This document shows, piece by piece, positions 17,351 to 30,229 of a stretch of DNA of 64,000 nt (positions are counted from its first letter, which is position 1; each line of letters begins with the position of its first letter). Where the stretch lies: assembly GCA_019347945.1 (NCBI GenBank), contig JAHWKK010000009.1:62001-126000 (forward strand). Reading direction: 5' to 3'. The DNA comes from Acidobacteriota bacterium. GTDB taxonomy: Bacteria > Acidobacteriota > Thermoanaerobaculia > Gp7-AA8 > JAHWKK01. Position numbers and translations under genes: made by a program. Under the pieces are notes generated by a model, which saw only the letters and a program-made list of their open reading frames with translations, was not told the origin of the DNA and did not search any database.

Positions 17351-17914
17351 AGGCAGTTGTCGGTGGCCGGTTGCCAGTTGCCGGTTGCCGGATTGATCTC
17401 GCCACCATCCAAACACTCGTCATCCTGAGCCGCCGAAGGACGGCGAAGGATCTTCGCGGAGGATCCGAGCCTTCGGCATTCTGCCGCCCGCTGAAGCGGG
17501 CTCCACACGATTTTGGGGAGAGCTTCTATCCCCCGGCTGGAAGCCGGGGGCTAAAACCTTTCGCCCGCTTGCGCGGGCTGACCGATGACGATGTTCTCGT
17601 CGACATCAACACTCCAGGACGGTCAGCGTTCTTTCGCCCGCTGAAGCGGGCTGATCGGAAATGCACGTTTTCGAGCCCGCGGAGCGGGCGACAGAACGAT
17701 ACGCGAGGGGCAGATCGTCTCCAACTCGCTGAATAGACGAAGCCAGCCAAGCCGCCGAAAGGCGGCGGCAGATCTTAGCCTCCGGCTTCAGCCGGGGGCT
17801 AGAGGCGACCCCTCTCAACGTCGAGCCCGCTTCAGCGGGCGACAGAATCGATCCCGACTTCGAGCACCATCCAACCGGCAACGGGCCGGCAACTGGCAAC
17901 CGACAACCGTTTTT
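17351..17914. repeat. Cluster of short GC palindromes between CBS gene and rho
   Basis: No gene was found in these 564 bases between convergent genes. At the edges (17355-17395 and 17878-17910) are inverted copies of a GTTGCC-rich repeat. Bases 17401-17460 carry one arm of the inverted-repeat family. Between 17485 and 17846 at least seven short palindromes occur, mostly GCCCGC-loop-GCGGGC and CCCCGGC-loop-GCCGGGG types with 3-5 base loops, several followed by CT(A/G) and a short linker such as GACAGAA. Confidence 0.85.
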
Positions 17915-19342
17915 TCAGCTGCTCATCGAGTTCAGGAACTCCGCGTTGCTCGCCGTCTTGTCGAGCTTGTCGACGAGCAGCTCCATCGACTCGACGGTCG
18001 ACAGCGGACTGAAGACTTTGCGCAATACCCAGATACGGTTGAGCTCTCCCTTTTCGAGAAGCAGCTCTTCCTTTCGCGTTCCCGACTTGTTGATGTCGAT
18101 GGCAGGAAAAACACGCTTCTCGACCAGCTTCCGGTCGAGATGAACTTCCATGTTGCCGGTTCCCTTGAACTCCTCGAAGATGACGTCGTCCATTCTCGAA
18201 CCCGTGTCGATCAGAGCGGTCGCGATGATCGTGAGCGAGCCCCCTTCTTCGACATTCCTGGCCGCACCGAAGAAGCGTTTCGGCCTTTGAAGCGCATTCG
18301 AATCGACACCGCCCGAGAGCACCTTCCCGGAAGGTGGGACGACGGTGTTGTAAGCCCGTGCGAGACGGGTGATCGAGTCGAGCAGAATGACGACATCGCG
18401 CTTGTGCTCGACCAGGCGTTTTGCCTTTTCGATGACCATCTCGGCAACCTGGACGTGTCTGGCTGCCGGCTCGTCGAACGTCGATGAGATCACTTCCCCT
18501 TTGACCGATCGCTGCATGTCGGTGACTTCCTCGGGACGCTCGTCGATCAGCAGAACGATCAGCGAGATCTCGGGATGATTCGTCGTGATCGAGTTGGCGA
18601 TCGACTGCAGCAGCATCGTTTTGCCGGTTCTCGGGGGCGCAACGATCAGACCGCGCTGCCCTTTTCCGATCGGTGCGACGAGATCCAGTACCCGCGAAGA
18701 GATGTTGCCTTCGACCTCGAGCCGGACCCTTCCCTCCGGATACAGAGGGGTGAGGTTGTCGAACAGCGTCTTTTCCCGAGCGGCCTCAGGCTGCTCGAAA
18801 TTGACCGCCTCCACCTTGATCAGCGCGAAGTAGCGCTCGCCGTCCTTCGGCGGCCGCACCTGGCCCGAAACCGTATCACCCGTCCGCAGATCGAATCGCC
18901 GGATCTGCGAGGGGGACACGTAGATGTCGTCAGGGCCCGGAAGATAGTTGTATTCCGGAGCCCGAAGGAACCCGAAGCCGTCCGGCAAAGCCTCCAGTAC
19001 CCCCTCGGAGAAGATCAGCCCGCTCTGTTCGGTCTGACGCTGGAGGATCGAGAAAATCAGCTCCTGCTTTCGAAGCCCGGAAGCGTTCTCGACACCGTAC
19101 TCCTTCGCCAGCTTTGCCAGCTCGGGCAACTTCATCTCCTTCATTGCACGAAGATCGAGGGTGGCGACCTCCTCCGAAGTCTCCGGCGCTGGGCTCGGCG
19201 CATCGCCCTCGGAATCCGGCTTCTTCGCGCGCTTCCCCTTCTTCGCCGGCTTCTTTTCCTCGGTCTTCTCGGCCGGGCTTTCCTCGGCAACGTCCTCGAC
19301 CGCGGCGGTTTCCTCGACTTCGACGCTGTTTTCCTGCTCCAT
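17915..19342 (-). CDS. rho: Transcription termination factor Rho with charged N-terminal extension
   Basis: Rho is the hexameric RNA-dependent ATPase that ends transcription. The 475-residue product has a Glu/Lys/Pro-rich extension at about 1-60, an N-terminal helical domain at 65-105, the RNA-binding OB region at about 110-180, and a RecA-like ATPase with Walker A PPRTGKT at about 236-242, followed by [10 protein letters not shown] and the RNA-contacting region PSGKVLSGG. The extension is absent from E. coli Rho but common in other phyla; its composition suggests disorder. The gene precedes no operon partner on its 3' side, where a palindrome cluster lies. Confidence 0.97.
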   Translation of the reverse strand: MEQENSVEVEETAAVEDVAEESPAEKTEEKKPAKKGKRAKKPDSEGDAPSPAPETSEEVATLDLRAMKEMKLPELAKLAKEYGVENASGLRKQELIFSILQRQTEQSGLIFSEGVLEALPDGFGFLRAPEYNYLPGPDDIYVSPSQIRRFDLRTGDTVSGQVRPPKDGERYFALIKVEAVNFEQPEAAREKTLFDNLTPLYPEGRVRLEVEGNISSRVLDLVAPIGKGQRGLIVAPPRTGKTMLLQSIANSITTNHPEISLIVLLIDERPEEVTDMQRSVKGEVISSTFDEPAARHVQVAEMVIEKAKRLVEHKRDVVILLDSITRLARAYNTVVPPSGKVLSGGVDSNALQRPKRFFGAARNVEEGGSLTIIATALIDTGSRMDDVIFEEFKGTGNMEVHLDRKLVEKRVFPAIDINKSGTRKEELLLEKGELNRIWVLRKVFSPLSTVESMELLVDKLDKTASNAEFLNSMSS

Positions 19343-19360
19343 CTTTCCGTCCTCCCCGTC

Positions 19361-19969
19361 TCAGCTCGAAACGGCCTGTACTCGACTCTCTTTGACAGCT
19401 CGTGCGATCGCTCCGCGAACCTCGTCGGTCCCTCGTTTGTCGACCGATGAAAATGCAATCACATGATCCTTCGGGACTCCCAGACTCTTCGACAGCCTGC
19501 TGAGTCGCGAGATCCTCTGATTGTTCGAAAGCTTATCGGTCTTCGTCGCAATGATCCGCCACTCCTGCGACCGGGCTACGAGCCAGTCCCTCATCTCCAG
19601 ATCTTCTTCCGTGGGATCACGCCGGACGTCGATGAGAAACATGAACAGCTCGATCGGCGAATCCCCCTCGAGATAGGCCCGGACCAGACCGCCCCAGCTC
19701 TCACGTTCCGTTTTCGACACCTTTGCATATCCATAACCCGGCAGGTCGACCAGATAGAAGCAGTCATCGACCAGATAGAACTGAATCGCCCTCGTCTTGC
19801 CGGGAGTCTGGCTCACCCTGGCGACACCCTTGCGATTGACGATCCTGTTGATGAGCGTCGACTTTCCGACGTTCGAACGACCCGCCATCGCGATCTGTGG
19901 AAAACGATCGTCCGGAAGATCCTCGGGGCGATAAACAGCCGTCTTGAATTGAACGGATTGGAAGTTCAC
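19361..19969 (-). CDS. engB: Ribosome-biogenesis GTPase EngB/YsxC
   Basis: EngB is a small GTPase needed for 50S subunit assembly. From the GTG at 19969 the product is 202 residues, the usual size, and begins VNFQSVQFKTA as expected. GTPase motifs are GRSNVGKSTLIN (G1), TPGKT (G2), DLPGYGYA (G3) and TKTDKL (G4). The frame extends to an ATG at 20047, but the extra 26 residues are hydrophobic and basic with no family similarity. It lies between lon and rho on the same strand, 18 bases upstream of rho. Confidence 0.95.
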   Translation of the reverse strand: MNFQSVQFKTAVYRPEDLPDDRFPQIAMAGRSNVGKSTLINRIVNRKGVARVSQTPGKTRAIQFYLVDDCFYLVDLPGYGYAKVSKTERESWGGLVRAYLEGDSPIELFMFLIDVRRDPTEEDLEMRDWLVARSQEWRIIATKTDKLSNNQRISRLSRLSKSLGVPKDHVIAFSSVDKRGTDEVRGAIARAVKESRVQAVSS

Positions 19970-20084
19970 TTGCGTTACCGGATGATGTTGCTGGAAGAAA
20001 AAGAAGACCCGGCGGCCCACGCCGGATTTGAACGGTACGACAATCATACGTGATCCGGGGGATCACGCAACTATTGAAACGACC

Positions 20085-22487
<2,403 letters not shown>

Positions 22488-22537
22488 TCTTTTTTAGAAG
22501 AACCTCGTACGACGACGCCTGCTCGATACCGCCCGGA

Positions 22538-23785
<1,248 letters not shown>

Positions 23786-23884
23786 GGAGTACCTCGCCTC
23801 CTTTGCGTCGGTTCCATTCTCGAATCCCGTCTGTTGGATGTCAAGGATGGCACTCGTCCCGTTGAACGCGTCATTTCCGGAGGA

Positions 23885-24343
23885 TCATTCCGAGCTCGCC
23901 CGGACCGTGAACGTTCTTCCCTCCGGCATCTGGAGATCCACCAGCTCGATTCCCACCTTCCCGGCAACCTCTCTGGACCGGTCATCCCGGTAAAACTCGC
24001 CGTAGAAGATTTTCGAGATTCCAGCATTTGCAATCAGTTTGAAACAGTTCCAACACGGAGAAGCCGTCGTGTACAGCTCGGCCCCATCGATCCGCGCGCC
24101 GTTCCGCGCCGCCTGCAGGATGGCGTTCGCCTCGGCGTGCACCGTCGAGATGCAATGACCATTCTCCATCTCACACCCATCATCCTCGCAATGAGGCATC
24201 CCTCGCAGCGATCCGTTGTAACCGGTCGAAAGGACCGTCCGGTCCCGGACGATGACTGCTCCGACGTGTTTTCGCGTACACGTCGACCGTGTCGCAGCCT
24301 GATGGGCAATTCCCATGAAGTACTCGTTCCAGTCAGCTCTCAC
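23885..24343 (-). CDS. dCMP deaminase/ComEB-type cytidine deaminase
   Basis: The likely start is the GTG at 24343, which has an AGAGGAG site about 5 bases upstream and gives 152 residues; an ATG at 24415 lies within the divergent receiver gene. The deaminase zinc site is complete: HAEAN supplies His and the catalytic Glu, and SPCWNC the two cysteines. The TRKHVGAVIV and TGYNGSLRGMPHC segments fit dCMP deaminases and ComEB proteins, which convert dCMP to dUMP. That product would feed thymidylate synthase. Extra Cys/His around PHCEDDGCEM may bind a second zinc. Confidence 0.88.
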   Translation of the reverse strand: MRADWNEYFMGIAHQAATRSTCTRKHVGAVIVRDRTVLSTGYNGSLRGMPHCEDDGCEMENGHCISTVHAEANAILQAARNGARIDGAELYTTASPCWNCFKLIANAGISKIFYGEFYRDDRSREVAGKVGIELVDLQMPEGRTFTVRASSE

Positions 24344-24402
24344 TGCATCTCCTCTTTCAAAACAACTACCGGGTTCGCTGGATTCGAGCGAGCTCGCCGT
24401 GC

Positions 24403-24795
24403 ATGCTTCCTGCACGCGCCCGGCCCGTGGGAAGGTGCGTCCTCATCGTCGAAGACAATCACGACCTTCGACGTCTTTACGCCGTCGGGCTCAGCCAGAG
24501 AGGATTCGAAGTTCGCCTCGCTTCGAATGGCGCTGAGGCAATCGAAAGAGCTCGGGCACATACTCCCGACATCATACTTCTCGACATGATCCTGCCGATC
24601 ATGGACGGCTGGGAGGTCATGGATGCCCTCGATATGCCCGAAAACCCGCTCCGGATTCCCGTGATCGCAATCAGCGGACAATCGCCGCCCGAGAATCTCG
24701 CTCTACGCAAACCCCTGGTCGACTGGCTCGAAAAGCCGGTTTCACTCGACGAGCTCGAAGCCAGCCTGAATCGTCACCTCCGCGCTCAGAACTGA
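24403..24795 (+). CDS. Single-domain response regulator receiver
   Basis: The 130-residue product is almost only a CheY-like receiver. The acidic pair is in LIVEDNHD, the phospho-acceptor Asp in ILLDMILP, a Ser in AISGQ stands for the switch Thr/Ser, and the conserved Lys is in LEKPVS. No output domain is attached, so it probably signals through protein contacts. Starts at ATG 24403 or GTG 24427 are both possible; neither has a convincing ribosome site. It is divergent from the deaminase gene and overlaps the convergent small gene by ten bases. No histidine kinase lies nearby. Confidence 0.88.
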   Translation: MLPARARPVGRCVLIVEDNHDLRRLYAVGLSQRGFEVRLASNGAEAIERARAHTPDIILLDMILPIMDGWEVMDALDMPENPLRIPVIAISGQSPPENLALRKPLVDWLEKPVSLDELEASLNRHLRAQN

Positions 24796-25064
24796 TCCGG
24801 CTCATCCGGGAGCGGCTCCGCGAAGGGATTCGGACCTTCCAGCGCCACCCGGAGCCGCCTGCGAACGCGTGCCCTGAAGATATCGGCCGGGAGATCCGGT
24901 TCCGGAGCTGCGATCTCCACCTGCTCTCTCTCTCCCTGCAGTGTCACCACGCAACGATCCCCTTCATCAGTCACCGCATCTACGACCTCGCCGTACTCCC
25001 ATCCGAGGCCGAGCAGCTCCTCGCGCAGAATGTCGTCGATTCTTTTCTCGAGCTCGCTTTCCAT
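24786..25064 (-). CDS. Conserved-looking hypothetical protein, 92 residues
   Basis: I do not recognise this protein. It starts with a charged helical segment (SELEKRIDDILREELLGLG), has a central strand-rich part (DRCVVTLQGEREQVEI) and an acidic proline-rich end. It has no signal peptide or membrane span. Codon use resembles that of neighbouring genes. It overlaps the 3' end of the receiver gene by ten bases in convergent orientation and is divergent from the Ser/Thr kinase, with 63 bases between starts. No function is proposed. Confidence 0.55.
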   Translation of the reverse strand: MESELEKRIDDILREELLGLGWEYGEVVDAVTDEGDRCVVTLQGEREQVEIAAPEPDLPADIFRARVRRRLRVALEGPNPFAEPLPDEPDQF

Positions 25065-25127
25065 CTCTTACCGTCAATCTCGCAGCGTTGGGTTTAGAAT
25101 TGATGAGTATACGCCTGAGATCAACCG

Positions 25128-27728
25128 ATGGAGTTAAAGCCGGGAAGCAGATTGGGGCCCTACAAAATCGTCTCCCCACTGGGTGGCGGAGGCATGGGCC
25201 GCGTCTGGCTGGCCGAGGATGCGACACTCGGCCGGAAGATCGCCATCAAGACGCTGACCGACGCCCTCCAGTCGAGCCAGGCCGCCCTTCAACGCTTCGA
25301 GCGGGAAGCCCGATCCGCCTCGGCCCTCAACCACCCCAACGTGATCACCATTTATGAGCTCTCGCTCTCCGGAGACCCCGTATGGATCGCGATGGAGCTG
25401 GTCGATGGTGACAGTCTGCGCCAGGTGATCGCGGCCGAGGCTCCGCTCTCCCTCCGCCGAACCCTACAGATCGTTTCCCAGATCGCGGACGGACTCGCTG
25501 CCGCTCACGAGAAGGGAATCGTCCATCGCGATCTGAAGCCCGAGAACATCATGATCTCGAAGGACGGCTTCGTGAAAGTCCTCGACTTCGGTCTGGCGAA
25601 GCCGCTTCCACTGCCCGATTCGGACGATTCAACCGTCTCCCCGGGCCACTCCACGCACCCAGGGACAATTGTCGGCACGGTCGCTTACATGTCGCCGGAA
25701 CAGGCACGAGGTGGAGTCGCCGACTTCCGATCCGACCAGTTCGCCCTCGGAATCATCCTCTACGAGATGTTGACGGGACGCCGCCCCTTCCACCGCGCAT
25801 CCGCCGCCGAGACCCTCACGGCGATCATCCGCGAGGATCCGGAACCTCTGGCATCTCTCGCTCCGGACTCTCCGGCGCCATTGCGCTGGGTCGTCGACCG
25901 CTGCCTGCAGAAGGACCCCCGGGGACGGTACGCGAGCACTCGCGATCTCGAGCGCGATCTTCAAAATCTCCGAACTCATCTTTCTGACGCATCGAACCCC
26001 GACGTTTCGCTTCCGGCATCGAACAAGGGAGCACTGCCACGGTCGAAAGTCCTCGCCGCAACAGCGATCGTCCTCGTGCTCGTAATTGCCATGGGTTGGT
26101 TCCTCACCGGGGAGACGGAGCCACCGATTCTCACTCCTGCACCCATGAGCGCGGATTCCAATACCCGTTATCTATCGGTGCTTCCCTTCGCCGACACTTC
26201 CGATCAGAGCGAGACGGCGCTCATTGCACAGGGGCTGTCGGCCATGCTGCGAGCCGACCTCTCGCGGGTTTCCGGCCTCCAGGTCGTGAGTATCGATTCC
26301 ACACCCTCCGGCGCTACTGCACTCTCCAGAGCGCGCACCGTGGGTGCGACGCTCGCTCTCGACGGAACCCTGCAGCAGCTCGACGACCAGATTCGAGTCA
26401 GCTGGTCGATTCTGTCGGTGCCAGACGGCCGGGTCGTTTCGGGCGATACCGTGACCGGATCCTCCAAGGACCTCTTCGCGATCGAAGATCAGATATCGAA
26501 CCGCATCACACGCTTTCTCGACGTCCAGGGCCGGCCCTCTGCCCCTGACCCGGTCGAGATCGAGAGCCCGGATCATCAGCTCGAATATCTCAAGGCGGTC
26601 GGATACCTTCAGCGTTACGACAACGAAGCATCGATTGACGGAGCCATTCGGATCCTCGAGACACTCTCCGAAGACTCCGCGATCGTGCAGGCTGCGCTCG
26701 GACGGGCATATCTGCACAAGTTTCAGCTGACCCGGGATCCCGCCTGGGCGGACCTTGCGGTCAGGGCCTGCGAGCGGGCGGCGACGATCGATCCTCAGAA
26801 CCCCGAGGTTCGCGTCACGCTGGGAGAGGTGAGGCTGCTGAACGGACGGCTCGAAGAGGCAGCGGATCAGTTCAGACGAGCGGTCGCACAGCAGCCGAAC
26901 CTGACCTCCGCCCACCTGGGACTGGCGGCTGCGGTCCGCAGGCTCGGCAACCTCGAGGAGGCCGAACGCCATTACCGTCGGGCTCTCGCACTCGAGCCTG
27001 GTTCCTGGGTGGTGCACAACCATTTCGGAGCTTTCAACTTTGGCATCGGCAATCTGGAATTGGCGGAGAGTGAATTCACCCGGGTCGTCGAGCTCAGTCC
27101 GGACAACTCACGCGGCTACTCCAACCTCGGTGCGGTACGGCTCGAGCTGGGGCGGCACGATGACGCCGTCGCCGCATTCCGCAAATCGATCGACATTCAG
27201 CCGACCAGCTCAGCGCTGTCAAACCTCGGAACCGCGTTCTTTCGTCTTCGCAGATATGAGGAAGCCGCGGATGCGTACCGCCGCGCCATCTCCCTCACCC
27301 CCGACGACTACCGCTTCTGGATCCACCTCGGCGATGCGATCCGATGGGGTGCCGGAAATGCTGGCGCGGAAGAGGCCTACGATCGAGCCATCGAGCTCGC
27401 CGAAAGGGAGCTGGCTCTCGACCCCCGATCAGCACGCACGCACGCACAGCTCGGTGTCGCGCTTGCGAAGCGCGGACGAATCTCCGAGGCCCGCGCGCAC
27501 TCCGCAAAAGCGGTCAGCCTCGATCCCGAGGACCCCGATGTCCGCTACGATCAGGCTGTGGTCGCCAACCTCGGCGGCGACTACTCCCAGGCGACCAGCC
27601 TGCTGCGCTCTCTCATCGACGAAGGGTGGGGTCTGGACCAGATCAAAACCGACCCCGAGCTCGCAAATCTGAAGATTTTCGCGTCTAAGGACGCCAGTTC
27701 ACCCAACCGAAGAAAGGAAAATTCATGA
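25128..27728 (+). CDS. Membrane Ser/Thr protein kinase with TolB/FlgO-like and TPR region
   Basis: The 866-residue product has a cytosolic Hanks-type kinase domain (about 10-285) with Gly-rich loop LGGGGMGRVW, Lys41, HRDLKPEN (133-140) and DFG (153-155). A single membrane span lies at about 307-327. Outside it are a TolB-N/FlgO-like domain (about 346-460, LSVLPFADTS) and roughly ten TPR units up to about 840. All catalytic residues are present, so the kinase should be active. The TPR sensor is probably periplasmic. Its stop overlaps the start of a lipoprotein-like gene, which overlaps a VanX-like gene, so the kinase heads a coupled envelope unit. Confidence 0.95.
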   Translation: MELKPGSRLGPYKIVSPLGGGGMGRVWLAEDATLGRKIAIKTLTDALQSSQAALQRFEREARSASALNHPNVITIYELSLSGDPVWIAMELVDGDSLRQVIAAEAPLSLRRTLQIVSQIADGLAAAHEKGIVHRDLKPENIMISKDGFVKVLDFGLAKPLPLPDSDDSTVSPGHSTHPGTIVGTVAYMSPEQARGGVADFRSDQFALGIILYEMLTGRRPFHRASAAETLTAIIREDPEPLASLAPDSPAPLRWVVDRCLQKDPRGRYASTRDLERDLQNLRTHLSDASNPDVSLPASNKGALPRSKVLAATAIVLVLVIAMGWFLTGETEPPILTPAPMSADSNTRYLSVLPFADTSDQSETALIAQGLSAMLRADLSRVSGLQVVSIDSTPSGATALSRARTVGATLALDGTLQQLDDQIRVSWSILSVPDGRVVSGDTVTGSSKDLFAIEDQISNRITRFLDVQGRPSAPDPVEIESPDHQLEYLKAVGYLQRYDNEASIDGAIRILETLSEDSAIVQAALGRAYLHKFQLTRDPAWADLAVRACERAATIDPQNPEVRVTLGEVRLLNGRLEEAADQFRRAVAQQPNLTSAHLGLAAAVRRLGNLEEAERHYRRALALEPGSWVVHNHFGAFNFGIGNLELAESEFTRVVELSPDNSRGYSNLGAVRLELGRHDDAVAAFRKSIDIQPTSSALSNLGTAFFRLRRYEEAADAYRRAISLTPDDYRFWIHLGDAIRWGAGNAGAEEAYDRAIELAERELALDPRSARTHAQLGVALAKRGRISEARAHSAKAVSLDPEDPDVRYDQAVVANLGGDYSQATSLLRSLIDEGWGLDQIKTDPELANLKIFASKDASSPNRRKENS

Positions 27729-28270
27729 CCCTCACCCGTTCCCTCCTCATCGTCCCATCGCTGCTGCTGCTTCTGGTCTGCGGACCTGATCCGGCTCCGG
27801 AACCGACGCCGGACGTCACCGACACATCCCACACCGATGACGACTCCAGACCGCCCTCCGAACCTTCGCCCGAAGCGGACGACGACACCGCGTACGAATA
27901 CGACGGCGAGCTCCCAATCGCCGACACTCCCGCGATCGGCGACTGCACGCTCCCTGAGCCTGCAGCTCGGAAATACAAGAAGATCAACGTCTTCGTCATT
28001 TCGGGAGCCGTCGCCATCCATAGTGGCAGCAGCCGGAAGCATCTGAAGCAGAAGACCGAGGGATTGGTGTGGAAGTACTCGGACAGGGGTCTGGAGGTGG
28101 TATTCGACGACACCGCCGTCATCGTCGATTGCCAGGACCTTCCGGGTGGCAACAGCGAGTGCAAGGTCGAGCCTTTCTGTTTTAGGGACAAGGAGCCCAA
28201 TGAATACAAGTACACGATTGAAGTCACCGACGCCATACCGCTCGATCCGAAGGTGATCGTCGACCCGTGA
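27725..28270 (+). CDS. Secreted or lipoprotein-like protein linked to the kinase
   Basis: The 181-residue product has a very hydrophobic N-terminus ending LLLLLVCGPDP, lipobox-like although the residue before Cys is Val rather than Gly/Ala/Ser. A Pro/Glu/Asp/Thr-rich linker covers about 20-65, followed by a globular part with paired cysteines (IVDCQDLP, SECKVEPFC). I recognise no family. The ATG overlaps the kinase stop (ATGA) and its own stop overlaps the VanX-like start, so all three are translationally coupled. It may be an envelope ligand or adaptor for the kinase; that is inference from position only. Confidence 0.7.
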   Translation: MTLTRSLLIVPSLLLLLVCGPDPAPEPTPDVTDTSHTDDDSRPPSEPSPEADDDTAYEYDGELPIADTPAIGDCTLPEPAARKYKKINVFVISGAVAIHSGSSRKHLKQKTEGLVWKYSDRGLEVVFDDTAVIVDCQDLPGGNSECKVEPFCFRDKEPNEYKYTIEVTDAIPLDPKVIVDP

Positions 28271-28986
28271 AGATTTCTTCCGGACGAATTGGAGCCGGCG
28301 CCTTCCGGGGCGCCGCTCTCCTCTTCGCGCTCGCTTTCGCCTGCGCTTCACTCGAGATCCCGCGCAACGAGTACGGACTTGCCGTCGTGGAGTCGATCGA
28401 GCTTCACGACAGGATCGTCGAACAGAAGCCCGACCACGAGCTCGTCGATCTTCGAAACGTTCTTTCATCCGCCCGTTTCGAGATTCGCTATGCGACGGAC
28501 AACAACTTCATGAAGCGCCGCCTCTATCCTTCAGCCGAGGCGTGGCTCAGAAGGCCCGCCGCCGAGGCGCTTCAACGAGTGGAGGCCGAGCTCGCGCGAC
28601 AGGGTCTTGCCCTGAAGATCTACGATGCCTATCGGCCGTACGAAGTGACCCGTCAGATGTGGGAGCCGTACAAGGATCCCGATTACGTGGCCGACCCCGC
28701 CCGCGGCTCCCGGCACAACCGCGGCGCCGCCGTCGACCTCACTCTGGTTCAGATGGCGACCGGCGAGCCTCTCGACATGGGCACCGATTACGATGACTTC
28801 ACTCCCGCGGCGTCTCACTCGTATCGCGATCTCGAGGATCAGGTCCTTCGAAATCGGATTCTGCTCCGTTCGGTGATGGAGCGTCACGGCTTTCTTCCCC
28901 TCGCTTCGGAATGGTGGCACTACGACTTTTCCGGCTGGGAGGATTTCGCGCTGCTCGATCTTTCCTTTGACGAGCTGAGGAACTGA
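28267..28986 (+). CDS. VanX/DdpX-type D-alanyl-D-alanine dipeptidase, exported
   Basis: The 239-residue product belongs to peptidase family M15D. Zinc ligands and catalytic residues are visible: YDAYRP with the catalytic Arg near 123, SRHNRGAAVD with His150 and Asp157, and SEWWH with Glu215 and His218. A hydrophobic leader (about 12-27, ending AFACA) suggests export, possibly as a lipoprotein; classical VanX is cytosolic. Such enzymes hydrolyse D-Ala-D-Ala released from murein. The GTG start overlaps the preceding stop by four bases, linking the enzyme to the kinase and lipoprotein-like gene. No VanH/VanA pair lies here, so recycling or wall remodelling is likelier than glycopeptide resistance. 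Confidence 0.9.
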   Translation: MKISSGRIGAGAFRGAALLFALAFACASLEIPRNEYGLAVVESIELHDRIVEQKPDHELVDLRNVLSSARFEIRYATDNNFMKRRLYPSAEAWLRRPAAEALQRVEAELARQGLALKIYDAYRPYEVTRQMWEPYKDPDYVADPARGSRHNRGAAVDLTLVQMATGEPLDMGTDYDDFTPAASHSYRDLEDQVLRNRILLRSVMERHGFLPLASEWWHYDFSGWEDFALLDLSFDELRN

Positions 28987-29068
28987 CGGCGCGTCGCGCG
29001 AACAATTCAAACTCTGCTATTGTTCGGATCGACAGGGTGGGCTTTGGCGAGCCCATCGGGAGACATGG

Positions 29069-30229
29069 GTGTCACAGACTGCTGCGGTTCCCGACTACGG
29101 GACTAACCCCGCCGAATCGGGGGGCGCGCATTCAGATCTCGAGGAGAACGTTCTCAACTTCCTCGAGCGGGAGAGGGAAGTCGGCAGTTTTCCCGGAGCT
29201 GTCTGGGCCGCGGGGCATGCCAGCGGAATCGAGGCCGAAGGAATGGTCGGGCACAGTGTGCTCAAGCCCGCCAGGATGCGCATCGGGATCGACACGATTT
29301 TCGACGTCGCTTCGCTGACCAAGCCGCTCATCACGGGTACCCTGATCCTGAGAGCCTGGGCAGACGGGTTGCTCGATCCCGGCGATCGTGCGTCGAAGTT
29401 TCTCCCCGAGCTCAGGAACACCGAGAAGGAGACGATCACCGTGCTCGACCTTCTCACGCATCGGGGCGGTTTCCAGGCGTGGTACCCCCTCTACACTCAG
29501 GGTCTCGGTAAGACGGCCTACCTCGACGCCATCAAACGTCGTCCGCTTCGATATCGCCCCGGCACCAGGCAGATCTACACCTGCCTCGGTTTCATCCTGC
29601 TGATCCAGATCGCGGAACGGGTCTTCGAGGAATCGATCGAGGATCTCACCGAACGTCTGATCTTTCAGCCGCTGGGTTTGAGAAATTCGATGTTCAACCC
29701 CTCCCCCTCGCTCCTTCACCGGATCGCCGCGACCGAGTGGGGCAACGCTAACGAGCGCCACATGGTGAAGCGTCGCCAGCTCAGTTTCGATGACTGGCGC
29801 GAGACGATGATCTGGGGAGAGGTCAACGACGGCAACGCCTTTTACATGGGTGGAATCGGTGGCAACGCCGGCCTCTTCTCCACCGCTCGGGAAGTCTTCG
29901 AGTTCGGACGCGCCTGGATCGACGGCTCCGAGAGACTCCTCCCCTCCGACATCACCGACCGCGCCCTTCGCAACTACACCATCGGACTGGAAGAGAATCG
30001 CGGTCTCGCATGGCAGCTTCACACACCGAAACCCGACCACCCCACCGTAAGACTCTCACCTCGCTCGTTTGGTCACACCGGCTTTACCGGGACCTCGATT
30101 TACGTCGATCCCGATCGCGAGCTCATCATGGTGCTGCTCACCAACAGGCTTCATCCGTCCTGCAAGCCCATCAACACGAATTACATCCGGCAAAAGTTTC
30201 ACGGGTTCATCATCAACGCCTGGGACTGA
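29069..30229 (+). CDS. Beta-lactamase-fold serine hydrolase (class C/EstB-like)
   Basis: The 386-residue product has the penicillin-binding-protein/beta-lactamase fold. SLTK at 82-85 supplies the nucleophilic Ser and Lys. The second motif, normally Y-x-N, reads YTC at 170-172, and the third is HTG in GHTGFTG near 345. No signal peptide is visible, so it is probably cytosolic. The proteins closest in layout are esterases and cell-wall-related serine hydrolases, not true lactamases. The start is a GTG at 29069. It lies 82 bases after the VanX-like gene, with a small hairpin (GGGCT/AGCCC) in the spacer, and may share its transcript. Confidence 0.88.
   Translation: MSQTAAVPDYGTNPAESGGAHSDLEENVLNFLEREREVGSFPGAVWAAGHASGIEAEGMVGHSVLKPARMRIGIDTIFDVASLTKPLITGTLILRAWADGLLDPGDRASKFLPELRNTEKETITVLDLLTHRGGFQAWYPLYTQGLGKTAYLDAIKRRPLRYRPGTRQIYTCLGFILLIQIAERVFEESIEDLTERLIFQPLGLRNSMFNPSPSLLHRIAATEWGNANERHMVKRRQLSFDDWRETMIWGEVNDGNAFYMGGIGGNAGLFSTAREVFEFGRAWIDGSERLLPSDITDRALRNYTIGLEENRGLAWQLHTPKPDHPTVRLSPRSFGHTGFTGTSIYVDPDRELIMVLLTNRLHPSCKPINTNYIRQKFHGFIINAWD

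Noticed and set aside
17485-17846. CRISPR-like array of palindromes
   Set aside because: The palindromes are short, of several types and irregularly spaced; no constant repeat-spacer pattern.
19970-20060. Possible tRNA beside engB
   Set aside because: A few stem-like stretches occur, but no cloverleaf with T-loop GTTCRA and matching acceptor could be formed.
28267-28986. Glycopeptide-resistance (van) cluster
   Set aside because: VanH and VanA-type partners and VanRS are absent; the dipeptidase is exported and tied to a Ser/Thr kinase.
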